Shown here: positions 52,549 to 60,658 of the stretch, piece after piece
How positions within the stretch are numbered: the first letter of the stretch is position 1
How the letters are laid out: every line of letters starts with the position of its first letter
NCBI GenBank assembly: GCA_022826515.1
Contig: JAJDUT010000087.1
Span: forward strand, 1-64,000
DNA: 64,000 nt
Direction of reading: 5' to 3'
DNA from: Candidatus Latescibacterota bacterium
Lineage (GTDB): Bacteria > Latescibacterota > UBA2968 > UBA8231
The notes under the pieces: model-generated
The model's database searches: none
What the model was told of the DNA's origin: nothing
Seen by the model: the letters and a program-made list of their open reading frames with translations, nothing else
Position numbers and translations under genes: made by a program

Positions 52549-53269
52549 GAAGGATATGTTTGCGGGCTTTGATATAGAGCAACATCGCATATTCACAGTG
52601 GGATCGCCTTCTGTTCAGGTCGATATCGAGGCTATTTATACGGCTATTGGTGACGGCCTCGCCTTTTCCCGAAAAGATAACCAAGAAATAGCCGTTGGGA
52701 TTCGTCCCGATCAATTCCTGAACTACGTATTCAAAGCAGCCTCTCTGCATCAGCACGGAGGAGATCTTCCAACGTATGACCTCTTGCTAAGGGCCTCTCA
52801 GTTGGAGGATATAAAGCCGCAAGAAATAGTTAGTCTGACTCAAGAGCGGCAAAGAATAGTCGAATCGGTAAGTCGCTATGCGCGCGAGTCGAGTTTTCGT
52901 CGGCAAGTTATGGATGCTTATGGTAACCGCTGTGCGGTGACGAAAGCGCAACTCAATCTCGTCGATGCCGCCCACATTGTACCAGTAAAGGCCCAAGGGA
53001 CAGATGAGGTTTCTAATGGCATAGCGCTGTCTCCAACCATACACCGTGCTTATGACAACAGCTTGATTTATCTCGATACAAGATACTATATGCGACTTAA
53101 TGAACAGAAGGTAGATGAATTAAAAAGCCAGCGACTCGAAGACGGTCTTGACGATCTGAGTGGTTACTTAGATTCTCAGATACACTTGCCGGCCAATAGA
53201 GCGGATTGGCCCGCCCCTGAACTTATTGCGAGAGCCAACAAACTGCGGCGAATAAAGGGTTACTACTGA
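52490..53269 (+). CDS. HNH restriction endonuclease, possibly N-terminally truncated
   Basis: 259 residues from ATG 52490; ATG 52532 is the other option. The first clearly family-like text is HTVLMGYHAEKDMFAGFDIEQH near residue 12, and the C-terminal third holds an HNH_2 fold (YGNRCAVT..., VDAAHIVP near 160, IALSPTIHRAYDNSLI). Homologues in my memory have extra residues before the GYHEE-type motif, so the start may be lost: the frame runs back inside the methylase gene with no family text. It is presumably the partner nuclease of the methylase. Activity is doubtful if the N-terminus is missing. Confidence 0.7.
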   Translation: MGARKDLKNGHTVLMGYHAEKDMFAGFDIEQHRIFTVGSPSVQVDIEAIYTAIGDGLAFSRKDNQEIAVGIRPDQFLNYVFKAASLHQHGGDLPTYDLLLRASQLEDIKPQEIVSLTQERQRIVESVSRYARESSFRRQVMDAYGNRCAVTKAQLNLVDAAHIVPVKAQGTDEVSNGIALSPTIHRAYDNSLIYLDTRYYMRLNEQKVDELKSQRLEDGLDDLSGYLDSQIHLPANRADWPAPELIARANKLRRIKGYY

Positions 53270-53282
53270 GCTACGAGGTGTC

Positions 53283-54407
53283 GTGTCCCACCCCAATGTA
53301 GCTATGGACGTTCTTGATCGGCACGAGTGTTACGACCTGACGCGCGAGGGGCGCTTTCTGATTGCTCGCTTGCAGACGCCGCATCAGGTGCTGAGTACAT
53401 CGGCTTGTAACGGAGGGTTGTGCAACGACATTCGCTACTTGGTCAATCACCAAAGTTGCGAGGGCAAAGGGCACGACGCGCGCTTTGTCTTGCTCAAACA
53501 ACTCGGCGAGGCAGGCTATCATCACCACGTATGCGCGGAGCACAACTGGCCCCCGGATCAAGTTGCCCTAATGGGCACGGCGGCCAATGTGAACTACGCG
53601 GCTTGCGTCGTAGAAACGCATGCTGAATTGCGCGTGTGTGCCGTGGTAACCGCCGGGGTGGAGGGCAATGCGGGATGTGCGGGCGATCCGGCAACGTGGC
53701 ACGAAGAAGACGATCCCCATGTGGGCACGATCAACACTATGCTGTTCGTCAATTGGCCGCTTTCCCCGGGCGCAATGGCACGGGCCGTGGTGACCATGAC
53801 CGAGGGCAAGTCCGCGGCCCTGCGCGACCTCGCTGTTGCGAGTCGCTATTCGCAGGATTTGGCAACAGGCACGGGCACGGATCAATACGGCATTGCCGCT
53901 CCGTTAGACTCCACGAGAAAACCGAAAACCAGCGCGGGGCATCACGCCAAATTAGGCGAATTGATTGGTACAGCCGTGCGCAAGGCCACGCTGGAGGGCT
54001 TGCGTTGGCAGAATGGTTTAGAGCCGTCGCATACGCGCAGCATCGTGCACGCGCTTAGGCGCTTTGGCATGAGAGAGGAGTGCTTGTTGGCGGCGATGGC
54101 CAAGCGCCTGAGCGCGGACGATTTTGCGCTGTTGCAAAAGAATCTCAAGTCCGTGGTGTACGAGCCTCGCATTGCCGCCTCGGCGTATGCGTTGGCCGCG
54201 GTTTGGGATCGCGTGCGATATGGCACATTGTCGCAGGAGTTGGCCGCTCCGGTCTTGCGTCAGCAAGCCGCCATCTTGGCAACCGCGTTGGCTGCCAAAC
54301 CAGAAGCCTATTTGCCGTGTTACGAACAATTGCGGATAAATGAAAGCGACTGGCTGGCGATTGCGTACGATGCCTTGGCCTTGGGGTGGCGTCTGAAATG
54401 GACCTGA
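53283..54407 (+). CDS. cbiZ: adenosylcobinamide amidohydrolase (CbiZ family)
   Basis: 374 residues from GTG 53283. The N-terminal two thirds contain the CbiZ signature: LSTSACNGGLCNDIRYLVNHQ, AANVNYA, VVTAGVEGNAGCAGDP and TINTMLFVNWPLSPGAMARAV. CbiZ cleaves the amide of adenosylcobinamide or pseudocobamides to give adenosylcobyric acid, so incomplete or wrong cobamides can be rebuilt. The last 120 residues are helical and extend past the core domain. The cbiB gene overlaps its end, and the pair lets CbiB re-attach a linker to the product. It starts 13 bp after the HNH gene. Confidence 0.88.
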   Translation: MSHPNVAMDVLDRHECYDLTREGRFLIARLQTPHQVLSTSACNGGLCNDIRYLVNHQSCEGKGHDARFVLLKQLGEAGYHHHVCAEHNWPPDQVALMGTAANVNYAACVVETHAELRVCAVVTAGVEGNAGCAGDPATWHEEDDPHVGTINTMLFVNWPLSPGAMARAVVTMTEGKSAALRDLAVASRYSQDLATGTGTDQYGIAAPLDSTRKPKTSAGHHAKLGELIGTAVRKATLEGLRWQNGLEPSHTRSIVHALRRFGMREECLLAAMAKRLSADDFALLQKNLKSVVYEPRIAASAYALAAVWDRVRYGTLSQELAAPVLRQQAAILATALAAKPEAYLPCYEQLRINESDWLAIAYDALALGWRLKWT

Positions 54408-55366
54408 CCATACTCGCGCCCGATCTGCTGTTGCTCGTTTGCGCGGTTGTTTGCGACGGCCTTATCGGCGATCCGGTCTATGCGTTGCATCCCATTCGCT
54501 TGGTGGGTGCGACGCTGTCTTTTTTTGAGCGGGTGCTGCGCGGCTTGCGGTTAGATGGATACGTCGGTGGGGGCGTGCTTTTTTGCGTTTTGGCGGCGTT
54601 TTGGGTGGGTGTAATCTGCGCGTTGGCGATTGTGTTGTATCGCGTCCACGCGGAGATCGGTTGGCTTTTTCACGCTTTTGTCTTGTACAGCCTCATTGCG
54701 CTCAAAGACTTGTGCAAACACGGCTTGGCCATTGATCGCGCCGCAGATCTGGACGGTGCGCGTCAGGCAGCGGCGATGCTCGTGGGCCGCGATATTGATA
54801 AGATGGATGCGGCGGCTTGTCGGCGGGCGGGCATGGAGAGTTTGAGCGAAAATGCGGTGGATGGTTTTATCGCGCCGATTTTTTACTACGTGCTTTTGGG
54901 GCTGCCGGGCCTCGTGCTTTTTAAGGTCGTCAGCACGATGGATTCCATGGTCGGCTTTAAGACGCCGCGCTACCGCTGTTTTGGTTGGTGTGGTGCGCGG
55001 CTCGACGATGTGTTGAATTTTTTGCCAGCGCGTTTGACGTATGTATTGATGATTGTGGTCGCGTTTCTTTTGCCGCATTGTTCGGCGCGCAAGGCTCTTG
55101 TGGTTGGGTGGCAGCAGCACGCGCTCGTTCCGGGACCCAATTCTGGGTGGAGCGAAGCAACGGCGGCCGGCGCGCTCCAGCGGCGGTTGGTTGGCCCTAT
55201 TTGGCAGGACGGGATGCAGATTACAGACTTGTGGTTGGGCGATGCGAACGACCCGGAAGGTGGGCGGCCCGAGGATATGCGCCGCATGTGCGTATTTGTC
55301 GTTGCTACCTGCTTGCTCAGCGTGGGGTTGGCGGCAGTATATCTCGCGTATGCCAGTCCTATCTAG
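54398..55366 (+). CDS. cbiB: adenosylcobinamide-phosphate synthase (CbiB/CobD)
   Basis: 322 residues from ATG 54398, overlapping the cbiZ stop. Inner-membrane protein with family motifs: CDGLIGDPVYALHPIRLVG near 18-37, LVGRDIDKMDAAACRRAGMESLSENAVDG near 130, and PGPNSGWSEATAAGALQ near 246. It attaches aminopropanol phosphate (or a similar linker) to adenosylcobyric acid. Together with CbiZ this is a compact salvage and remodelling unit; no other cobamide genes are in the window and no cobalamin riboswitch is seen upstream. Confidence 0.92.
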   Translation: MDLTILAPDLLLLVCAVVCDGLIGDPVYALHPIRLVGATLSFFERVLRGLRLDGYVGGGVLFCVLAAFWVGVICALAIVLYRVHAEIGWLFHAFVLYSLIALKDLCKHGLAIDRAADLDGARQAAAMLVGRDIDKMDAAACRRAGMESLSENAVDGFIAPIFYYVLLGLPGLVLFKVVSTMDSMVGFKTPRYRCFGWCGARLDDVLNFLPARLTYVLMIVVAFLLPHCSARKALVVGWQQHALVPGPNSGWSEATAAGALQRRLVGPIWQDGMQITDLWLGDANDPEGGRPEDMRRMCVFVVATCLLSVGLAAVYLAYASPI

Positions 55367-55404
55367 AATAGTCGGACCGTGTGTAGCCACTAGCGATGAC
55401 GTTC

Positions 55405-55650
55405 TTACTCTAGTCCAACACTCTTCCGCAGAGCTTGATTGATTCTAGTCTGCCAACCGGGGCCATCGGCCTTAAAGGCAGCTAGCACATCGGGATCTAG
55501 CCGAATAGTGGTGGAAACTTTGGTCGCGGCTGCCTTGGGTCGGCCTCGCTGAACCGGGACTTGGGCGAATTTTGCCTGCCATTCCGGGGTGGCGAGATTC
55601 GGCAGGTCGTTATCGGAATCGAGGTCCATATACGGCTTGTTCTCGTTCAT
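55405..55650 (-). CDS. brnA: BrnA-type antitoxin
   Basis: 81 residues. The C-terminal half is a ribbon-helix-helix DNA-binding unit (TKVSTTIRLDPDVLAAFKADGPGWQTRINQALR), the standard BrnA layout. It overlaps the toxin gene by 41 bp and is translated after it, the reverse of most TA operons but usual for BrnT/BrnA. It should repress the brnT promoter at 55890-55918. Convergent with cbiB. Confidence 0.88.
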   Translation of the reverse strand: MNENKPYMDLDSDNDLPNLATPEWQAKFAQVPVQRGRPKAAATKVSTTIRLDPDVLAAFKADGPGWQTRINQALRKSVGLE

Positions 55651-55882
55651 TGGCTTTCCTCATGCTGATGATCCGGCGCACCTTGCCGCGTTGCGTCCAT
55701 GCAAGGATCACCATGCGGTTGGCGAGGAACCCGATAGTGATGTACCGAGGCTCCCCATAGTCCTTGCGATTATCCTCAACGGTCAGCGTCGCCCCGGCAA
55801 AAACGTCTGAGGCGTGGGCCATATCTAAGCCACGGATTTGCAGGGTGGCATTGCGTTTGGCCGGATCGAATTCAAATTCCAT
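55610..55882 (-). CDS. brnT: BrnT-type ribonuclease toxin
   Basis: 90 residues: MEFEFDPAKRNATLQIRGLDM at the start, then DVFAGATLTVEDNRKDYGEPRYITIG and RIISMRKANERE near the end, all BrnT signatures. BrnT is a RelE-fold mRNA interferase. No Shine-Dalgarno lies before the ATG, and a good promoter ends only 7 bp upstream of it, so the message may be leaderless. Confidence 0.88.
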   Translation of the reverse strand: MEFEFDPAKRNATLQIRGLDMAHASDVFAGATLTVEDNRKDYGEPRYITIGFLANRMVILAWTQRGKVRRIISMRKANEREQAVYGPRFR

Positions 55883-55889
55883 TTATTTT

Positions 55890-55918
55890 ATGTTACTACA
55901 AAAAACCGGGAACGTCAA
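55890..55918 (-). promoter_or_regulatory. predicted brnT promoter
   Basis: On the minus strand TTGACG (55913-55918) and TAACAT (55890-55895) are separated by exactly 17 bp. The -10 box ends 7 bp before the brnT ATG, so transcription would start at or next to the first codon. The site is where BrnA is expected to bind. Confidence 0.5.
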
Positions 55919-56043
55919 CTTTTGAAGACTAGCAACGAGAGTGCCAAGGCGAGCAGATGGAGGGTACGCTGTCGGTCAGTAACCGCTACTTGTCAATTGG
56001 TGATTTGCAGTGCAGTTTTGATGATAACAGAGAGGAGTAAACC

Positions 56044-57324
56044 ATGAAAAATTACGCAATCGTCTCACTGCTGCTTTTAGCCGCTTTGTGCGTCGGTGCT
56101 GAAGAGTACTGGCCTCAGTGGCGCGGCCCTAACCACAACGGCGTCAGCGAGGCCGTGGACCTGCCGACGACTTGGAGCGCGAGCGAGAATGTGGTCTGGA
56201 GCAAGAAGCTGCCCTCTTGGAGTGGGAGTACGCCGGTGGTGTGGGGCGAGCGGGTCTTTTTGACGTCGCCCAATTCGGGCGAGGAGATTCAGGGCGGTGA
56301 AAAACTGCTTTTGGGCTGCTTGTCAACGGCCGATGGTAGTGTGTTGTGGCAGCGCACGCTCGCCGAGGGCAATGCCTATTGGCGCAAGCACAACAACACT
56401 TCGCCTTCGCCGGTTACGGATGGCGAGCGCGTGCTGGCCGTTACGGGCACGGGGATGATCCGGGCCTTTGACATGGATGGTGAGGAACTGTGGCACTACG
56501 ACTTGCAGGCCGAGCACGGCGACTTCGGCCTGATGTGGGGCTACGCCTCTTCGCCCTTGCTCTACGACGGCAAGCTCTTCGTCGAGGTCCTGCACGGAAT
56601 GAATACGGACGATGCTTCCTACTTGATCGCCTTTGACGCGGCCACTGGCGAGGTCGCGTGGTGGCAGGAGCGGCCAACCGACGCGCCGGGCGAGTCGCCG
56701 GATGCCTATACCACGCCTGTGGTACTCGAACACAACGGCCAGACGCAAATCGTCGTCTCCGGCGGGGACTATGTCACCGGCCACGATCCGGCCACCGGCG
56801 AGGAGGTATGGCGGGCGAGCGGCTTGAATCCGGACAAGGAGCGGAATTACCGGGTGGTCGGATCGCCAGTTGCGGTTGCCGGGATGGTGTACGCGACGAG
56901 TCGTCGCAACCCGGTGCTAGCGTTCCGCGCCGGTGGCACGGGGGACATTAGCGAGAGTCACTTGGCGTGGAAGTGGACGGGGGCGGGCGGACCAGACGTG
57001 CCTTCGGCTGTTACCGATGGTAGCTATTTCTACATGGTCGATGATCGCGGGCGGGCCACCTGTCTCGATGCCAAGACGGGCGCGGTAGTGTGGGGACCGG
57101 AGCGTACGGCCCAAGGGACGGTTAGCGCCTCGCTGGTGCTGGCCGACGGCAAGCTCTACGTGGTCAATGAAAATGCGGTGACGACTGTAATCCAGGCCGG
57201 ACCAGAGTACAAGGTGCTGGCGACTAACGAACTCGACGGGGCCTATACGCTGTCGTCGCTGGCCATTGCCGGGGGGCGGATTTTCCTGCGGACGGAGTCG
57301 CACCTGTACTGCATCGGTCAGTAG
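56044..57324 (+). CDS. secreted PQQ-type beta-propeller (BamB-like) protein
   Basis: 426 residues; signal peptide ending VGA-EEY. It opens with YWPQWRGPNHNGVS, the usual start of a large family of exported PQQ-like propellers in Planctomycetes and related phyla, and has repeated strands LTSPNSGEE, DGSVLWQRTL, DGEELWHYDL, TGEVAWWQER, TGEEVWRASG and TGAVVWGPE. Probably seven or eight blades. No dehydrogenase residues can be assigned, so binding or scaffolding is as likely as an enzyme. ATG after AGAGAGGAG. The TAG stop is supplied by a 30-bp palindromic repeat. Confidence 0.8.
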   Translation: MKNYAIVSLLLLAALCVGAEEYWPQWRGPNHNGVSEAVDLPTTWSASENVVWSKKLPSWSGSTPVVWGERVFLTSPNSGEEIQGGEKLLLGCLSTADGSVLWQRTLAEGNAYWRKHNNTSPSPVTDGERVLAVTGTGMIRAFDMDGEELWHYDLQAEHGDFGLMWGYASSPLLYDGKLFVEVLHGMNTDDASYLIAFDAATGEVAWWQERPTDAPGESPDAYTTPVVLEHNGQTQIVVSGGDYVTGHDPATGEEVWRASGLNPDKERNYRVVGSPVAVAGMVYATSRRNPVLAFRAGGTGDISESHLAWKWTGAGGPDVPSAVTDGSYFYMVDDRGRATCLDAKTGAVVWGPERTAQGTVSASLVLADGKLYVVNENAVTTVIQAGPEYKVLATNELDGAYTLSSLAIAGGRIFLRTESHLYCIGQ

Positions 57325-57350
57325 GGGGCGGTTTGCAAACCGCCCCCTAC
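57321..57350. repeat. 30-bp palindromic repeat, copy 2
   Basis: Perfect 15-bp arms (GTAGGGGGCGGTTTG and complement). It differs from copy 1 at 10691-10720 by one central base. Bases 2-4 form the stop codon of the PQQ propeller gene, and the repeat ends 2 bp before the convergent permease stop. It can act as a two-way terminator, but the shared sequence marks a mobile repeat. Confidence 0.85.
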
Positions 57351-57352
57351 GT

Positions 57353-60300
57353 CTATTCGGCCTTCAGGGCCGCTAGCAAGGGGCGGCGCAGGGCCGAGTG
57401 ACTAGCGACAGCACACGCCAACAGGCCAGCAGCGAAGACCAAGCCGAGCGAGGTGCCCAGTGAGACCCAAGGCAAGGGCGTGGGGTCGAAAAGGCGGGGG
57501 GCCACGGCGATAAGGGCGGCGACGCTGCCTATCCCTTCGCCCACTAGCAGGAGAAAGCCGTGCTCGTAGAGCAGCATTGCCCCTAGGCGGGTGCGGCGAA
57601 AGCCACAGGCGCTCAAGGCCGCCAACTCGCCACTGCGCTCGAAGACGTTGCGCAGGATGAGGATCCCCAAACCCAAAGTTCCCAAGAGCAGCCCGAGCAA
57701 GCCCAGCGTCTGAAAGGTCGCCAGGTACGTGTTTTCGACGGCGCGAAAGCCTCGGAGGCGCTCGGCGCTCAAGGTGGCGTCGAGGCCGTAGGCTGCTAGA
57801 TCCCTTTCGAGCACGGTGGCGACGGTGGCGGGTTGTTCCGTTTCGACTAGGAAGTAGCCGTAGCCTTCGCGTTCGGGGAAGTGCGCGGCGAAGCGATCCT
57901 CGGCAATGAGTAATTCGCTCTGGAACAGGCTGCCGTCCAACAGGCCGACTAACCGCACGGACACACCCTCCGCAATTGGGATGTCGTCGCCCAGACGCTT
58001 GTGCAAAATCCACTGCGCTGAATTAAAGTCGCCGATAGCTGGGATGACGCCTGGTCCCAAATCGCGCTGGAGCAACCGATAGGGATTGGCGCGTTCGTCT
58101 GGCGTTAGGGGGAGGGTCTGCCGGAAGGGCAAGCCGCCGCGTTGGACAAATTCGGCCGGGGCACCGAGGACACGAGGGGTCTGGGGTATGTAGAGGTTGA
58201 GACAACTTACGTCGTCACCGGGCAGGACGCGGAAGGGGAAAAAGCGCGCGGTGCCCAAGTCTGTTGATAGACCTAACTCAAAGCGGCCGTCCGCACTGTT
58301 GAGGTCTTGGTGCAGGGGAATTTCTGCCTCAGCGATGAGTGCGAAACCGCCCGTGCCCGGATCGTCTGCCCATTCGACCTGTCGGTGCGCTCCAGCGGCG
58401 ACGATGACAAAGGTAGCGCAGGCGACGAGGGACGTGCAAAGGGTGCTGCGGCTTGGTTGGCGGGTGCTGTTGAGGAGACCTAGGCCGAGGCTGGAGTTGA
58501 GGCGGCTCGCTGTTGGAGCGCGCAACCATATCGCGAACAGGGCCAATAGCGCCAACAGGGCCGAGGTGCCGCTGCCTAAGAAAAGCGCGGCGGCCGTGGC
58601 TGCGTCGGCCATACTGGCGAGGATGCTCAAGGTGAGGGCTATAACCAGACCAAGTGCGGCGAGGATGGCACTGCGACGGCTTGGGAGACGCGGTGCGGTG
58701 TCGAGGGCACCAGCGAGTAGGGTGTGGACGGGCAGGCGGTGGAAGCGCTGCACAGTGCGCCACAGCGCCAGCGAGACCAGCAGTAAGGTGGATAGATAAC
58801 CCATCGCCAGACTGAGCCAGCTAACGTGGAGGGAGAGAAAGGGCGTGCCGATAGCTTCCAACCACAAAGTGTGTAAGCCGACTAGCATCAAATAGGCGTA
58901 GAGGGGGGCACCGGCTAGGCCGAGCAGTGCGCCCAGCGCGGCCAAGGCGATGCCCTCGCCCAAGAAGCGTCGGCCCACCGCGGCGAGCGGGTAGCCGGTG
59001 GCGAGCAGCAGTCCTGCTTCGCGAGCGCGTTGTTCGAGGCCGAACTTGCACAGCAAGACTACCAGTAATGCGGCCGCGGCAATGAGGAAGAGGCTGAAGC
59101 CGATAAAGAGGCCGCTGAAGTCCGTGGCCCCGGTTGATGCTAACAGGGCCTCTTGGCGGACGGGGTGCAAGGAGAAGCCGGCCGCTGCTGGAGACACGCG
59201 ATTCACCAGATCTTGGCGAATGGCGGTCCGCAGTTCGACAAGCTCACTGCTCGTTGGCTGGTAGCGAGTGGACGAGGGTGGATAGAAGCGGATGGAGGTC
59301 AGCGCGCCGTGGCGGCTGCCCCACAGGCGCTGTCCCGTATGGGCCGCGACGAAGGCTTTGGGCGCGGCCCCGTACTGATCCCAGTAGGCTTCGTCCTGCG
59401 GGCGAATTTGCCCCATGTCGATGGGGAAGGGCGCATCCCAGGCAGATATATCGCCTTCTTCCTGCAACCCTGGATATTTGGGCGTCAGGGTCGGGTCAAT
59501 GGCCAAGCCGCGCATCCGCACAATCCCTTGGAGGCGGAAGTGAGCCTGCTCGGTCCGGAGTTCATGGCGCGGGCCGACTACGTAATAGGTCAGGGAGATC
59601 GAATCACCGGGAGTTGCGGCCAACTCTTGGGCTGTCCAAGCGTCGAGGTAGAGGGCGTCGGCGTCGAGGGGTGGCGCGGGCCGTCCGTCTGCGAGGTAGA
59701 GGCCGGTAGGATCGTCGAGAGCGGTAACGGTTGAGTAGGGGACTTGGCGACCGTTGCTTTCAATGGCGTTGGCCAGATAGGTCGAGAAGGTTGCGGGTTT
59801 GAGTTGTTGGGCGGTGGCGCTGGCCAAGGCCGCGGCGCGGGTCGAGTCGTCGAGGACGAAGCGGGTGCTGGTGAGTTCGATGTAGTTGGAGTGCAGCGCG
59901 AGGTTCAGCTTGCGGTCGGCAAGGTTCAGGTGTTGGGCGAGAGCGCGTTGCAGGTCTTGGTGTTGACTGTTGGGCGCGGCAATGAGTAGGGCGTTGACGC
60001 GGTCTTGTTGGTCGAGCGCGCGTTGGAGGACTTGGAGGTCGAGGTAGGCGTTGAGCGGCAGATGCTGCTGCAATCGCAGGCCGAAGCGCCCCGCCCCGCT
60101 GTCGGGCAAGACGCCGGTGAGCACCACGCGCAGGGTGGTGACGAGATCGTCGGTGGCGCGGCGGCCAAAGAGGGATTCGCGGTAGGTTGGGCTGGGGCGC
60201 TCTAGCGAGAGCAGGACCGCGTCGCCTAGTTCAAGGCCGAGGGCGCGTTGCAGGGAGGCACTGACGACGAGCGAGGGAAATGGCTGGCCGGGTGCTGGTT

Positions 60301-60658
60301 TGAGGACGTCGCGCAAGGCGGGGCCGCTCTCGGGAAAGAGCGCGGCGAAGCGAGCGTCGACGCCTTGGATTTGCACGCCAGCGGCAAGCGCTTGGGTTGA
60401 GGCGTGGCGGGCGCTGCCGTTGAGGAGGATGACGGGCGCGTGGCCTCCAGGCAGTTCGGTGGTCAAGTCGCTGCGGAAGAAGTGCGCGGCGAGCAGTGCG
60501 TAGTCGATGTGCCCTAGGCGCTCTAAGGCCAAATCGCGCAGACTGCCGCGCATGGAGTCGCCGACTAGGAGTGCGCCGGTCAGAGCGGTTGTGGCGACAG
60601 CGGTCCCCAGCAGCAGCCCTAGGTGAACCCGCCAGTAGTAGATCAGACTTCGACGCAC
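57353..60658 (-). CDS. large FtsX-type ABC transporter permease
   Basis: 1101 residues. Two FtsX/MacB-like permease units: an N-terminal membrane helix (LLLGTAVATTALTGALLVGD) with a large MacB_PCD-type periplasmic domain, a four-helix region around 500-640, a second helix plus periplasmic part from about 735, and a C-terminal three-helix FtsX domain with FQTLGLLGLLLGTLGLGILILRN near 990. Such proteins work with LolD/MacB-like ATPases in lipoprotein release or export rather than import. The ATPase gene overlaps by 16 bp upstream. Substrate unknown; no LolCE-like or MacA partner is adjacent. Confidence 0.85.
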   Translation of the reverse strand: MRRSLIYYWRVHLGLLLGTAVATTALTGALLVGDSMRGSLRDLALERLGHIDYALLAAHFFRSDLTTELPGGHAPVILLNGSARHASTQALAAGVQIQGVDARFAALFPESGPALRDVLKPAPGQPFPSLVVSASLQRALGLELGDAVLLSLERPSPTYRESLFGRRATDDLVTTLRVVLTGVLPDSGAGRFGLRLQQHLPLNAYLDLQVLQRALDQQDRVNALLIAAPNSQHQDLQRALAQHLNLADRKLNLALHSNYIELTSTRFVLDDSTRAAALASATAQQLKPATFSTYLANAIESNGRQVPYSTVTALDDPTGLYLADGRPAPPLDADALYLDAWTAQELAATPGDSISLTYYVVGPRHELRTEQAHFRLQGIVRMRGLAIDPTLTPKYPGLQEEGDISAWDAPFPIDMGQIRPQDEAYWDQYGAAPKAFVAAHTGQRLWGSRHGALTSIRFYPPSSTRYQPTSSELVELRTAIRQDLVNRVSPAAAGFSLHPVRQEALLASTGATDFSGLFIGFSLFLIAAAALLVVLLCKFGLEQRAREAGLLLATGYPLAAVGRRFLGEGIALAALGALLGLAGAPLYAYLMLVGLHTLWLEAIGTPFLSLHVSWLSLAMGYLSTLLLVSLALWRTVQRFHRLPVHTLLAGALDTAPRLPSRRSAILAALGLVIALTLSILASMADAATAAALFLGSGTSALLALLALFAIWLRAPTASRLNSSLGLGLLNSTRQPSRSTLCTSLVACATFVIVAAGAHRQVEWADDPGTGGFALIAEAEIPLHQDLNSADGRFELGLSTDLGTARFFPFRVLPGDDVSCLNLYIPQTPRVLGAPAEFVQRGGLPFRQTLPLTPDERANPYRLLQRDLGPGVIPAIGDFNSAQWILHKRLGDDIPIAEGVSVRLVGLLDGSLFQSELLIAEDRFAAHFPEREGYGYFLVETEQPATVATVLERDLAAYGLDATLSAERLRGFRAVENTYLATFQTLGLLGLLLGTLGLGILILRNVFERSGELAALSACGFRRTRLGAMLLYEHGFLLLVGEGIGSVAALIAVAPRLFDPTPLPWVSLGTSLGLVFAAGLLACAVASHSALRRPLLAALKAE

